Origin: Pseudomonadota bacterium
Lineage (GTDB): Bacteria > Pseudomonadota > Gammaproteobacteria > Steroidobacterales > JBCBZW01
Length of the DNA stretch: 47,495 nt
Reading direction: 5' to 3'
Assembly (NCBI GenBank): GCA_039815145.1
Contig: JBCBZW010000032.1
Coordinates: forward strand, 1 to 47,495
This document shows, one piece after another, positions 8,411 to 16,389 of the stretch. The stretch's first letter is position 1. Each line of letters opens with the position of its first letter. The notes beneath the pieces were generated by a model, which saw only the letters and a program-made list of their open reading frames with translations, did not search any database and had not been told where the DNA came from. The translations under genes were made by a program, and so were the position numbers.

Positions 8411-10621
8411 TCAGGGCCGCAGGCGCCTCAGGGAAGCGCGGGCGCGAGCCGCGCAGAGACGTTCGAGCACACGCGCCACCCGGTCGCTCGAGAGCCAGTC
8501 CTCCCAATCGGCCGTCAGCTTGCGTGACCAGTTGCGGTACTCGAGGCAGGTGCCCGGCACGTTCACCGGATCGCGGATCTCCAGCAGATCCTCCGGCGCG
8601 ATCGTAAGCAGCGCCGAGTGACTCCTACCTAAGAACTCGATAAGGGCACTGAGGAGCGGATAGTCGATGGGCGACCCGGCGCTCGCCACGGACCAACCCT
8701 GGGGCAGTAGTCCTTCGGTCTCGAGAGCGCGCAGAATGCGCTCGCGATCGAGCTCTCGCTCGCGATAGCTCTCTTCACGGATCTGCTCGTCGGGAAAGAG
8801 GCGCAACTCATCGCGCAGGGCGAGGTCGTGTCCTTCCCACCATCCCCACAGGGTGGGCAAGTCGTGGGTGGTGGGCGTGGCCAGAGCCTGATCCCGATAG
8901 GCCCCCGGCAGCAAGAACTCCTGGTCGTTGGACTTCTCGAAGTAGAGCACCCGGTAGGAGTAGATGCCCGCGGTACGCAGGGGGCCACGAATTTCATCAG
9001 GCACCGTGCCGAGGTCTTCCCCAATCACCATGCACTCGTTGCGTCGACTCTCCAGGGCCAGGATGCCGAGCATGTCCTCCATGGGGTAGCGCACGTAGGC
9101 ACCCTCGAGGGCAGACTTGCCGGCGGGCACCCACCACAAACGCATCAGGGACATCACGTGATCGATGCGCAGTGCACCGCAGTGGCGCATGTTGGCGCGA
9201 ATGAGGGTGGTGAAGTCACGGTAGGCGCGCTCGGCGAGGCGCAGGGGATGGATCGGGGGCGCGCCCCAGTCCTGCCCCTGCAGGGCGAGGCGATCCGGTG
9301 GTGCACCGACACTCGCGTCGAAGCAGTACAGCGCTTGCTCCCCCCAGGATTCCGCCCCCCCGGGGTCGGCGCCCACGGCGAGATCACGGTACAAGCCAAC
9401 GTTCATGCCCGCGCTCAACACGGACTGCTGGGCGAGGCCCAGTTGCTCGTCCGCCAGCCACTGCAGGTACTCGAAGAAGCGAACGCGCGAGCTGCGCGCA
9501 GAAGCGAAGTCGGCCACGGCCGGAGACTTGGGTTCGTGGAACGCTTCCGGCCAGCTCTGCCAGCCCACGCTCTGCGGATCCTGCGCCTTGAAGTGCTCGG
9601 CCAGGGCGTCGTAGAGCACCTGGTGCACCAAGGGCTCGCCCATCTCCGCCACGAAGTTCTGCATCGCGAGCGCGCGGCCGCTGCCGCGCTGGATGTGGGT
9701 CGTATTGAAGTAGGCGAACATCCGCTCGAGCACCTCGAGCTTCAGCCGCGCCACCCGTTCGTAGTCCACGTGGGTGGCTTCGCGCGCCTGCGCGAGTTCG
9801 GCCTTGAAGTCATCGCTGGCGGCGAGCTGTTGGGCCTGCTCGCACTGATCGAACTCGGGCACGGCCGGAATATCGATATACAGCGCGTTGAGCATGGCGC
9901 GGCTCGACGGGCTGTAGGGGCTCGAGTGCTCGGGGCGGTGCGGGTAGAGCGAGTGCAGCGGGTTGAGGCCGATGTAGTCCGCCCCCGCATCGCGCAGGGC
10001 GGGGGCCAGGCGACGCAGGTCACCAAGGTCACCGATGCCCCAATTCTCGCGCGAGCGCAGCGTGTAGAGCTGCAGCCCCACGCCGAAGGTGTGCTCGTCG
10101 CGCGTGACCTCCTCGGGGCCATAGCCCGTTTCCGGCGCGATGATCAGGCGGGAGGAGACATCGAGCTCGCCGTCTTCCGAACGCAGGCGAAAATCGTGGT
10201 AGCCGGGGGCGAGGTCGAGGGGTAGCTGCAGAAGATACTGGCGATGCTCGACGCCATCGACTTCACGCACCGCTTTGGGGCTTCGTTCGCTGAAGGACAC
10301 GACGCCTTCGCGATACTCACCGTTCTCCAGAGCGATGCCCCAGGTGATGGGCGCCTCGCAGTGCTTCGCCGAGAGGCGCACGGGCACCAGGGGACGGGCG
10401 TGTTCGCGCAGCACGATCGCCGGGCGCAGGGCATCCCGCCAAGGCTGCAGGGCAAGCCGGTCGAGCTCGGCGTTGATCGCCTGCTCATCATCGACGTTCA
10501 CGCCCATGGCGCGCAGCAAGGCAGCCTTCGTGTCCGCAGACACGATGCAATGACGGCCCTGGTAGTCGAAGTAATCGGGCTGGATGCCACAGGCTTCGGC
10601 GAGCCTGTCGAGACTGCTCAC
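8411..10621 (-). CDS. malQ: 4-alpha-glucanotransferase (GH77)
   Basis: MalQ disproportionates maltodextrins by moving alpha-1,4-glucan chains in the cytoplasm. The 736-aa protein has the long bacterial N-terminal domain (about 150 residues) before the GH77 barrel. Signatures: GVGLQLYTLRSRENWGIGDLGDL at the barrel start; the nucleophile Asp in GALRIDHVMSL (near residue 485); the acid/base Glu in VIGEDLGTVP (near 534); the transition-state Asp in TTHDLPTLWGWW (near 586). The start is GTG at 10621 with only a weak, distant GGAG; internal alternatives would cut conserved sequence. No glycogen genes are nearby in the window. Confidence 0.94.
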   Translation of the reverse strand: MSSLDRLAEACGIQPDYFDYQGRHCIVSADTKAALLRAMGVNVDDEQAINAELDRLALQPWRDALRPAIVLREHARPLVPVRLSAKHCEAPITWGIALENGEYREGVVSFSERSPKAVREVDGVEHRQYLLQLPLDLAPGYHDFRLRSEDGELDVSSRLIIAPETGYGPEEVTRDEHTFGVGLQLYTLRSRENWGIGDLGDLRRLAPALRDAGADYIGLNPLHSLYPHRPEHSSPYSPSSRAMLNALYIDIPAVPEFDQCEQAQQLAASDDFKAELAQAREATHVDYERVARLKLEVLERMFAYFNTTHIQRGSGRALAMQNFVAEMGEPLVHQVLYDALAEHFKAQDPQSVGWQSWPEAFHEPKSPAVADFASARSSRVRFFEYLQWLADEQLGLAQQSVLSAGMNVGLYRDLAVGADPGGAESWGEQALYCFDASVGAPPDRLALQGQDWGAPPIHPLRLAERAYRDFTTLIRANMRHCGALRIDHVMSLMRLWWVPAGKSALEGAYVRYPMEDMLGILALESRRNECMVIGEDLGTVPDEIRGPLRTAGIYSYRVLYFEKSNDQEFLLPGAYRDQALATPTTHDLPTLWGWWEGHDLALRDELRLFPDEQIREESYRERELDRERILRALETEGLLPQGWSVASAGSPIDYPLLSALIEFLGRSHSALLTIAPEDLLEIRDPVNVPGTCLEYRNWSRKLTADWEDWLSSDRVARVLERLCAARARASLRRLRP

Positions 10622-10736
10622 GGGGGCCGCTTAGCTCCGCTCAGATCTTCCGCGTCAACGGTAAATGCAACGGGAGCGGCCGCCTCTTGTCGCCGGATGA
10701 CGCCGGGTTATGTAGCAGCGCCCGTAGGCGAGCACA

Positions 10737-10778
10737 GAACGGCCGTTCCCAAAGCCGCTGAGTATTGCACGGCCGTGC
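10737..10778. promoter_or_regulatory. Two 12-bp palindromes 30 bp apart upstream of malQ
   Basis: GAACGGCCGTTC (10737-10748) and GCACGGCCGTGC (10767-10778) are both perfect palindromes sharing the core ACGGCCGT. Their centres are exactly 30 bases apart, about three helical turns. They lie 117-157 bases upstream of the malQ start, between it and the thioredoxin-like gene. The arrangement suits two dimers of one DNA-binding protein on one face of the helix. The regulator is not identifiable here. Confidence 0.45.
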
Positions 10779-10853
10779 CTTGCGGCCTAGGAACCGCGCC
10801 CGCTTCGCAGGCGGCGGCGCAGCGCCGCAGGCCCACCGACCCACGAGGAAGTC

Positions 10854-11438
10854 TCAGGCCGGCTCGGCCAGCAGGGCCCTCACGGCGCGCTCCACCTGGC
10901 GAGCCTGTTCCGACCCGGCGTGGGTCTCGCCGATGAACCGGTAGCGAACGCGACCTCGCTTGTCGATCAAGTAGTAGGTGGGCCAGTAGCGATTGCCGAG
11001 GGCGCGCCAGTAGCTGAAGTCGTTGTCGATCATGAGCGGATGGTGCAGTTCGAACTCACGCGCCTTGGCCGCCACGGCCGCCCGGTGCCGCTCGCGCTCG
11101 AACTCCGGCGCGTGTATGCCGATCACCTGCAGGCCCTGCTCCTCGAACTCACCCTCGAGACCGTTCAGCCAGGGGAAGGAGCGGTAGCAGTTCCAGCACT
11201 CGAAGGCCCAGAAGTCCACCAGCACCACCTTGCCGCGCAGGGACTCGAGGGTGAGGGGATCGCTGTTCAGCCAGTCCTCGGCCCCGGCGTGGGTGAAGGC
11301 GGGCGCTGGCACCGGGCTGATCGCCCCGCGCTGGCGTGGGGCTGCCGTGCTCAAGCCAACGGCGAGACTCACCAGCAGGGTCAGCAGAAAGACGGGCGCC
11401 CTCAGACGCGGGGCCGCGACGGATCGAGTCGACACCAT
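10854..11438 (-). CDS. Membrane-anchored thioredoxin-like (TlpA/DipZ-type) protein
   Basis: 194 aa with a basic start and one hydrophobic segment (about 15-32), either an uncleaved anchor or a signal peptide, then a periplasmic thioredoxin fold. The active site is FWAFECWNCYRSFPW with C81 and C84 (CWNC). GNRYWPTYYLIDKRGRVRYR carries the cis-proline TrpPro-Thr site. The sequence resembles the C-terminal thioredoxin domain of DipZ-type proteins and AhpC/TSA-like reductases. AGGAG lies eight bases before the ATG. It may supply reductant to, or oxidise, exported cysteine proteins; two cysteine-rich exported proteins occur elsewhere in this window, but no direct link is shown. Confidence 0.85.
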   Translation of the reverse strand: MVSTRSVAAPRLRAPVFLLTLLVSLAVGLSTAAPRQRGAISPVPAPAFTHAGAEDWLNSDPLTLESLRGKVVLVDFWAFECWNCYRSFPWLNGLEGEFEEQGLQVIGIHAPEFERERHRAAVAAKAREFELHHPLMIDNDFSYWRALGNRYWPTYYLIDKRGRVRYRFIGETHAGSEQARQVERAVRALLAEPA

Positions 11439-11642
11439 TTGAAGCTTCTCCTACGCGCAGGGTGCTACACATCCCCATGCTGACGCAGAAAAAGCACGCA
11501 AGTATCACGCCCCGTCGGAGCTCTTCGCAACTCCACACGGGAAGATGCTACGCGGCGCGTAACCCGCAGAAAACACTAACTAACGGGTGTATTCGGCGAA
11601 GACGATACGGTACTTGGATACGAGGCCAGCTAGGCAACGGGG

Positions 11643-12290
11643 CTAGAGGTTGAACGCACCCTTGGTGCCCACCACCAGCATCTCGATCGCGAGCGCGCAG
11701 AGCAGCACGCCGAGAATCCGGGTCAAGGCACCGACCACGCTATCCCCGAGCGCTTTCAACAACGGAATGGCGAGCAGGAAGATGGCGAGCGCCAGGACCA
11801 TGTTGGCCACCACCGCCGACAGCACCACCGCATGCGCGAGCAGCCCCGGGTGCTCGGTCATGAACACCATCACGGAGACGATCACGCCCGGCCCCGCCAG
11901 CATGGGAATACCCAGGGGGAACACGGACACATCGGGGGCGGGATCCGAGGCCTCCTGAGCGTGCTCCTGCACGTCGTGGGCACGCTCCTCACGGCGTTCC
12001 GTGCGCTTCTCGAACACCATCTCCAAGGCGATGAGGAACAACAACGCGCCGCCGGCCATACGGAACGAATGGATGGAGATGCCCATATGGTCGAGGAGCC
12101 AGCGCCCGCCCAGGGCGAAGGCGAAGATCACCATCGACGCCACCAGCACCGCCACCACCGCCGTACGACGGCGATAGGCCGCGTCTCCCGCGGCGGTCAA
12201 GGTCACGAACACGGGCGACATGCCGATCGCGTCGATCAGCAGGAAGAACGTGACGAAGGCACTGACGAAGAGGTCGATGGGCGATTCCAT
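11643..12290 (-). CDS. MarC/UPF0056 family membrane protein
   Basis: 215 aa with six predicted membrane segments: about 8-26, 42-63, 72-90, 122-145, 150-172 and 185-208. Typical MarC features are the N-terminal FVTFFLLIDAIGMSPVFVTLT and the second-half repeat FPLGIPMLAGPGVIVSVMVF. A charged loop of about 35 residues (RTERREERAHDVQEHAQEA) separates the halves and is longer than I expect for the family. The role of MarC proteins is unsettled; an antibiotic-resistance role was withdrawn for E. coli. It lies 204 bases downstream of the thioredoxin-like gene's start region, on the same strand. Confidence 0.92.
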   Translation of the reverse strand: MESPIDLFVSAFVTFFLLIDAIGMSPVFVTLTAAGDAAYRRRTAVVAVLVASMVIFAFALGGRWLLDHMGISIHSFRMAGGALLFLIALEMVFEKRTERREERAHDVQEHAQEASDPAPDVSVFPLGIPMLAGPGVIVSVMVFMTEHPGLLAHAVVLSAVVANMVLALAIFLLAIPLLKALGDSVVGALTRILGVLLCALAIEMLVVGTKGAFNL

Positions 12291-12314
12291 GGGCGCTGTA
12301 TCGGCGAGGAGCAG

Positions 12315-12350
12315 AAAAAAATAAGGCGGGAGCCGAAGCTCCCGCCTTAT
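12315..12350 (-). terminator. Intrinsic terminator of the 12391-14334 gene
   Basis: On the minus strand a perfect 13-base stem (ATAAGGCGGGAGC paired with GCTCCCGCCTTAT, 12321-12350) with a four-base loop is followed by a run of T (12320-12315). It lies 40 bases past the stop codon. This is the only canonical hairpin-plus-T-run terminator I see in the window. Confidence 0.9.
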
Positions 12351-12390
12351 CGGTCAGGCGACTATCCCCGCCGCAGCGGGGTTAGGTGCC

Positions 12391-14334
12391 TTAGAACGTC
12401 TGCGAAGTGACGTTCGAGGTCTCACAAGCACTCAGATCCACGGCCTGGGCCAGGATCGTGCGACCCGCGGCGCCGCCGGGGATCGTGCGCGTGATGGTAG
12501 CGTTACCAGCGCCGTCAGCGCGGGTGAAGCCGATCAGGCGAGCGTTGGCCAGATCAACGGTGGTGGAGCAAGCGCCGAGCGTGATCGCCGTGGAGCCGGC
12601 TGCGCCGCCGATGTAGAGCACAACACCGCTGTTGGCTGAGCCGTTGCTGGTGTCGAAGTCGTTGTCGGTACCAGCAACACCCGGATCAGCCGGAGCCAGG
12701 GTGAAGTCGGTGGGGGTCACGCCGGTGCAGCTCGGGAAGTTCCAAGCACACACACGGGTGTTCCACTCGAAGCTACCGGTCTCGGCCACGTACTCCTGGA
12801 AGGTCCAGAAGGTGCAACCGTCGACGGGGTCGAGGCTCGTGGAGGAGTAGTCACCCCAGCGGCCGCCGCCACCGGTCTGCGAACCCGTACCCTGCACACA
12901 CTCGACTTCCTGCTGCACGGTGCCAGCCGGATCGGTGGTCTCACGACCGGTCACGTAGACGCTCGTGAAGTCGCCGTTGCCGCCACGGGTGTAGGCCAGG
13001 CCGAGGTTACCCACGGTGTCCAGCGCCACGGAACCCATCCAACGCTCGAAGCCATCGTTCGGCGCCTGGGTGCCGGTGTCGATGATCGAGATGTTGTTGT
13101 AGTCGTCAACGTCGAGGATGGCCCAACGCATGCCGCCGCGGTCGCCACCGGCGTCCACCGTGTGCGACATAGCCAGCTGGTGCTGACCGTTGATCACAGC
13201 GTGGTTGGAACGGTACATGGTGAAGAACGCCAGGGTGTCGAGGTTGTCACCACCGGGCTGCGGCACGTCGTTCAGGTTGTCGTCGAAGGCCGGAACGGAG
13301 ACGGTCGGCAGCGTGGTGAGGGTACCTGCACCCGGGAAGTTCTCGCAGAACTCGAAGAAGCGGTAGGTAGCAGGTGCTTCAGCCACGGAGAACAGCGGGC
13401 AGGCGTCGGCCGGCGCGTCGGAGAGCGCCTGCACGGAACCCGGCTGGAGGCCGTCGTAGGTTACGAAACCACCGGGTGCGACCACGGTGGTGAAACCAGC
13501 GGCGCCACCAGCGAGCATCGCGTCGCGATCGAACAGCACGGCAGTGATGTCACGCGCGAAAGCGGGGCTGCCCTGCGGGATGAAGTTACGACCGGTGTAG
13601 GTGTAAGCGCTCTGAGAACCGTCGGCGCTGGCCCAAACGCCAACCTTCGGGTAATCGTTGAACGCGTCGGGCTCGACCACGAACTCGTACAGGGTGTACG
13701 GACCGGCCGGATCTTCACCGTCGGAGATGGCGAAACACTGCACCCCGGAGAACGGAGCAAACTGGTTGAACACCCAACGACCAACGTCTTCGTCGTAGAT
13801 GATGATCGGGTCGCCGTTGTTGTTGGCTTCACAAGCACCGCCGAAGCCGGCCCAGAAGCTGTTACCAGCGAAGGGACCGCCGACGAGGTTGCCGGCCTTG
13901 TCGTAGTACGACCAGGTCAGGTTGATGTAGCTCACGACGAAGTCGCGACCCACGTCACCGTTGGTGTCGGGCGGCTGGATGCGGAAGCCGAACAGCGCGC
14001 TGTTGTCGTCGCTGGACGGGCCGTCGAAGCTCAGGCTCAGGGCCGGAGCGAGCACGGGGTTGTGAGCGGGATCGACCAGGGCGTCCTGCACCAGGTCGGT
14101 CAGCTGGCGAGAGAAGGTGGTCTTGCCGAGCTGGTTGGGAACAGAAGCGGGCGCGCCGCCGCTGCGCTGCGGGCCCTGGAGAGCCTGCAGGTCCTGAATC
14201 GTCATCGCACCGGTGTGAGCGTGTCGCGAGGACATTCTCAGGTCGCCGGTGGTGGTGTCTGCCGCGAACGCAGCGCTGGTGCTGAGCGCGAGTGCTGCGA
14301 TGCCCGCAGAGGCTGCAATGCCGTAGCGGTTCAT
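12391..14334 (-). CDS. Large secreted protein of unknown function
   Basis: 647 aa with a clear signal peptide (residues 1-24, cleavage after AFA). The mature protein is acidic, rich in Gly, Asp, Asn, Thr and aromatic residues, with few Lys, as expected for an extracellular beta-rich protein. Segments such as PPDTNGDVGRDFVVSYINL, DPIIIYDEDVGRWVFNQFA, NDYPKVGVWAS and GGRWGDYSSTSLDP read like blades of a beta-propeller. About ten cysteines are spread through the mature part and could form disulfides. The last 100 residues form a separate Gly/Ala/Thr-rich beta domain. The gene is monocistronic, with its own promoter, AGGGGGT ribosome site and strong terminator, suggesting high expression. No catalytic motif was recognised. 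Confidence 0.85.
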   Translation of the reverse strand: MNRYGIAASAGIAALALSTSAAFAADTTTGDLRMSSRHAHTGAMTIQDLQALQGPQRSGGAPASVPNQLGKTTFSRQLTDLVQDALVDPAHNPVLAPALSLSFDGPSSDDNSALFGFRIQPPDTNGDVGRDFVVSYINLTWSYYDKAGNLVGGPFAGNSFWAGFGGACEANNNGDPIIIYDEDVGRWVFNQFAPFSGVQCFAISDGEDPAGPYTLYEFVVEPDAFNDYPKVGVWASADGSQSAYTYTGRNFIPQGSPAFARDITAVLFDRDAMLAGGAAGFTTVVAPGGFVTYDGLQPGSVQALSDAPADACPLFSVAEAPATYRFFEFCENFPGAGTLTTLPTVSVPAFDDNLNDVPQPGGDNLDTLAFFTMYRSNHAVINGQHQLAMSHTVDAGGDRGGMRWAILDVDDYNNISIIDTGTQAPNDGFERWMGSVALDTVGNLGLAYTRGGNGDFTSVYVTGRETTDPAGTVQQEVECVQGTGSQTGGGGRWGDYSSTSLDPVDGCTFWTFQEYVAETGSFEWNTRVCAWNFPSCTGVTPTDFTLAPADPGVAGTDNDFDTSNGSANSGVVLYIGGAAGSTAITLGACSTTVDLANARLIGFTRADGAGNATITRTIPGGAAGRTILAQAVDLSACETSNVTSQTF

Positions 14335-14415
14335 GTGTTGACCCCCTGGTCGTTATGAATTTGCCAGCAGGTAGACATGCGTTTTGCGTGTTGTGGCCTA
14401 CCGCTGGGTGACCGG

Positions 14416-14445
14416 ACTATACGGCGCACTGGGAGCAAAAACCAA
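14416..14445 (-). promoter_or_regulatory. Probable promoter of the large secreted protein gene
   Basis: On the minus strand TTGGTT (14445-14440), an 18-base spacer and TATAGT (14421-14416). Transcription would begin about 75 bases before the ATG at 14334. The -35 box is imperfect. Confidence 0.45.
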
Positions 14446-14505
14446 CCCATCGACTTATGCCAAGGCACCGATGGGCGAACGCCCTGAATGAGCGGCATTC
14501 CTACC

Positions 14506-14548
14506 TGCGACAATAAGTCGCAGACATATTTCCGCAGCGCGACAATAA
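14506..14548. repeat. Paired GCGACAATAA direct repeats, first within an inverted repeat
   Basis: GCGACAATAA occurs at 14507-14516 and 14539-14548, 32 bases apart start to start. The first copy is part of a perfect inverted repeat TGCGAC-AATAA-GTCGCA (14506-14522). They lie about 60-105 bases upstream of the -35 box of the large secreted protein gene, a suitable place for an activator. Confidence 0.5.
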
Positions 14549-14690
14549 CCCGCGATGGAGCGCACGAAACGCACCACGCCAACGCGGGTTCCCTACCGTG
14601 GGGCTCGCTTTGCAAGAGCTATGCAAATTATTAGCTTGAAGTAAGTGCTAGATATCGCGACGGTTTCGGCTTTTGGCTGTCGCGGCTGAT

Positions 14691-14719
14691 ACCACCTCGG
14701 TGGTTTCCTCTGAAACCAC
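14691..14719. repeat. Overlapping inverted repeats with alternative pairing
   Basis: ACCACC-TC-GGTGGT (14691-14704) overlaps GTGGTTTC-CTCT-GAAACCAC (14700-14719). The middle GTGGT arm can pair with either flanking ACCAC arm but not both, giving two mutually exclusive hairpins. Confidence 0.5.
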
Positions 14720-14849
14720 GGCTCTTCGAGGATCGCCGCAGCGCTGGACAAATGACGGTAAGGATCAACTGTCGGGCATTGCCGTCGCCGTCTGCAGTGG
14801 GCGCAATCTGCAGCTGGCGATCAGCTGATGTGGGAACGTGGTGGGGAAT

Positions 14850-14881
14850 CAGGATGGCGCGCGCTGCGGTGCGCCATCCTG
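14850..14881 (-). terminator. Hairpin past the 14900-15943 gene, no T-run
   Basis: CAGGATGGCGC (14850-14860) pairs perfectly with GCGCCATCCTG (14871-14881) around a ten-base loop, 18 bases after the stop codon. No T-run follows, so it may be a transcript-end stabiliser rather than an intrinsic terminator. Confidence 0.5.
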
Positions 14882-14899
14882 AGGGGGTGGTGAGTGGAG

Positions 14900-15943
14900 T
14901 CAGCGAGCGTCGTCGTTTTCGATCACGCCGAGCTCTCCCAGGAGGTAGCGCTCCAGCAGCCGGCGCGTCACCCCATTTACCCCTTCCTCGAACATCACGC
15001 TCTCCAACTGCTGCTGCACCGCAGCCAAGGTAGCCGGCGGATCCATCGCGTGAGCCGCAGCCAAGGCCTCTCGCACCACGCCAGGGGAGTTCGATCCCAG
15101 CATCGGCAGCACCACCGGAAGGTCCTTCGTATCGTTATTCGCCGCCAGCCCCTTCAGGGCAGTGACGGCCAGGAGGGCTTGCGCGCTCACCAGATCCAAC
15201 GTCGGGCCCGATCGCAGCAACACCTTGCGGTGTTCTTCGTGCAACCACGGGGCGGTGGGGCCTGCGGGGAACTTCGCCGCCGCATCCATCAGGAACTGAC
15301 GCAGCTGGACGGGCAGATCGGGCTGCGACAAGGCGGCCTTGATCACGTCGATGTCCTCGTCCTCGAAGACGGGGCCGAGCTCGTTGCGCACGTAGAGTTC
15401 TTCGATCGCGAGCGCCTGGTTGCGCACACCGCCGTCGGCGATCAGGGTCAACACCGCGTCCAAACGCTCTCGGTTGCTGGGCTGGTCATCACCCCGGGCA
15501 CGGTTGAACAAGAAGCGCAGGGCGGGAGTGTCCGGGAAGACGGTCCAGACGCGTCCACCACGCAGCTTCAGCGCTCGCGGCCCCTCCGGATCGAGGAACT
15601 TCGCGTCGCGGAATTGATCGTTGGACCCTACGCGCGTAAAGGCGACGAGATAGCGTCGACCGATCACCAGATCACCGAACGCGCCCTCCTCCGCGCGCAC
15701 GGCAAACTCCTGCTCTTCCGCCGTGCCACTGAGCAGCGCATCCACCCGCAACTTGATGTGCGTGAGGTTCGGCTTGTCCAGGATGGTGGCGGCCACCACG
15801 TTGTTGGTGCCGCGGGTGAGCTCCACCGAGGGCGGATCCACGGGCCGCGCCGCGTGCGCGGCCAGCAGCGGGAGCAACGCGAGCAGAGCGCCTAGCCAGC
15901 GGGCGCGAGGGGAACGGGCGCCCTGGAATTCTTGCTTGTTCAT
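14900..15943 (-). CDS. Secreted protein with helical repeats, unknown function
   Basis: 347 aa with a signal peptide (basic start, hydrophobic 17-29, cleavage after AHA near residue 31). Residues about 36-150 form a beta-rich domain (VVAATILDKPNLTHIKLRVDALLSG, GDLVIGRRYLVAFTRV). Residues about 155-340 consist of helix pairs such as LDAVLTLIADGGVRNQALAIEELY and VSAQALLAVTALKGLAAN, reminiscent of HEAT-like repeats. The gene has GAGG ten bases before the ATG. Its function is not recognisable; an envelope scaffold or binding role is only a guess. Confidence 0.78.
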   Translation of the reverse strand: MNKQEFQGARSPRARWLGALLALLPLLAAHAARPVDPPSVELTRGTNNVVAATILDKPNLTHIKLRVDALLSGTAEEQEFAVRAEEGAFGDLVIGRRYLVAFTRVGSNDQFRDAKFLDPEGPRALKLRGGRVWTVFPDTPALRFLFNRARGDDQPSNRERLDAVLTLIADGGVRNQALAIEELYVRNELGPVFEDEDIDVIKAALSQPDLPVQLRQFLMDAAAKFPAGPTAPWLHEEHRKVLLRSGPTLDLVSAQALLAVTALKGLAANNDTKDLPVVLPMLGSNSPGVVREALAAAHAMDPPATLAAVQQQLESVMFEEGVNGVTRRLLERYLLGELGVIENDDAR

Positions 15944-16389
15944 TTTTCAGTTGCCTCGAGCTAGCAGGACATAAAGTCCAGAGGGTTGGCGGCTTGCGGG
16001 CAGATCGGGGCGCGATGGTATCACCCCGCGGCGGGCGGCACGGGGTACCGGCCGTCAGTGTTGAGCCTCAGCCTTTGAGGTGCGGGGAGCGCATTTGGTT
16101 CGGGCGAGGAATGCAGTGCCTCAACTGAGCGGGCCCCATGCACGAGGCCATGGCACCACTGCGTTTGCAGCGACCGCCGAGCATGGCGCTCTAGAACTTG
16201 TGCGCCCCGCCACTCTCAGCGCCGCTACCCGCATATCGTGAACCCCAGACCGGAGACGCGGAGGCCGGGCCGGTTGGCAACAGGCCACAACACGCATCTT
16301 GGTGCTGCATTGCCAAATGACACCGGTTGGGCGTTGGGCGAATCATCATCGCAGAGTCTTCACCTCGCCGCGGGCACAGGACGCACCAC
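15944..16389. other. 446-base divergent intergenic region, no gene
   Basis: Lies between the start of the minus-strand 14900-15943 gene and the start of the plus-strand 16390 gene, so it should hold promoters for both, but I see no good -10/-35 pair. Small inverted repeats are GGAC-ATAAA-GTCC (15967-15979) and CCTCA-GCCTT-TGAGG (about 16066-16080). All open frames here lack ribosome sites and family features. Confidence 0.6.

Larger units (their letters stand above)
14335..14899. other. 565-base intergenic region with clustered repeats
   Basis: No convincing gene lies here; a 94-codon frame at 14331-14615 (minus) has no family features and overlaps the promoter. The region holds, from left to right, the promoter of the large secreted protein, a pair of GCGACAATAA direct repeats (14507-14548), an AT-rich patch with the inverted repeat TTTGCA-N7-TGCAAA (14609-14627), the arms CGCGAC and GTCGCG (14655-14683), the ACCAC/GTGGT/ACCAC triple (14691-14719), and a hairpin beyond the end of the 14900-15943 gene. 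The AT-rich patch stands out against the G+C-rich surroundings. Confidence 0.6.

Noticed and set aside
8828-10225. 465-codon plus-strand ORF opposite malQ
   Set aside because: Antisense shadow typical of G+C-rich DNA: His/Val/Gly/Arg-rich without domains; malQ on the other strand is complete and conserved.
10641-10844. 67-codon minus-strand ORF between the thioredoxin-like gene and malQ
   Set aside because: No ribosome site, Arg/Pro-rich composition, and it spans the twin palindromes, which look regulatory.
11149-11538. 129-codon ORF overlapping the thioredoxin-like gene
   Set aside because: Same strand, another frame; the thioredoxin frame has CWNC, a signal anchor and a ribosome site, this one is low-complexity Arg/Pro sequence.
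14331-14615. 94-codon minus-strand ORF upstream of the large exported protein
   Set aside because: No ribosome site or family features, and it covers the likely promoter and repeats.
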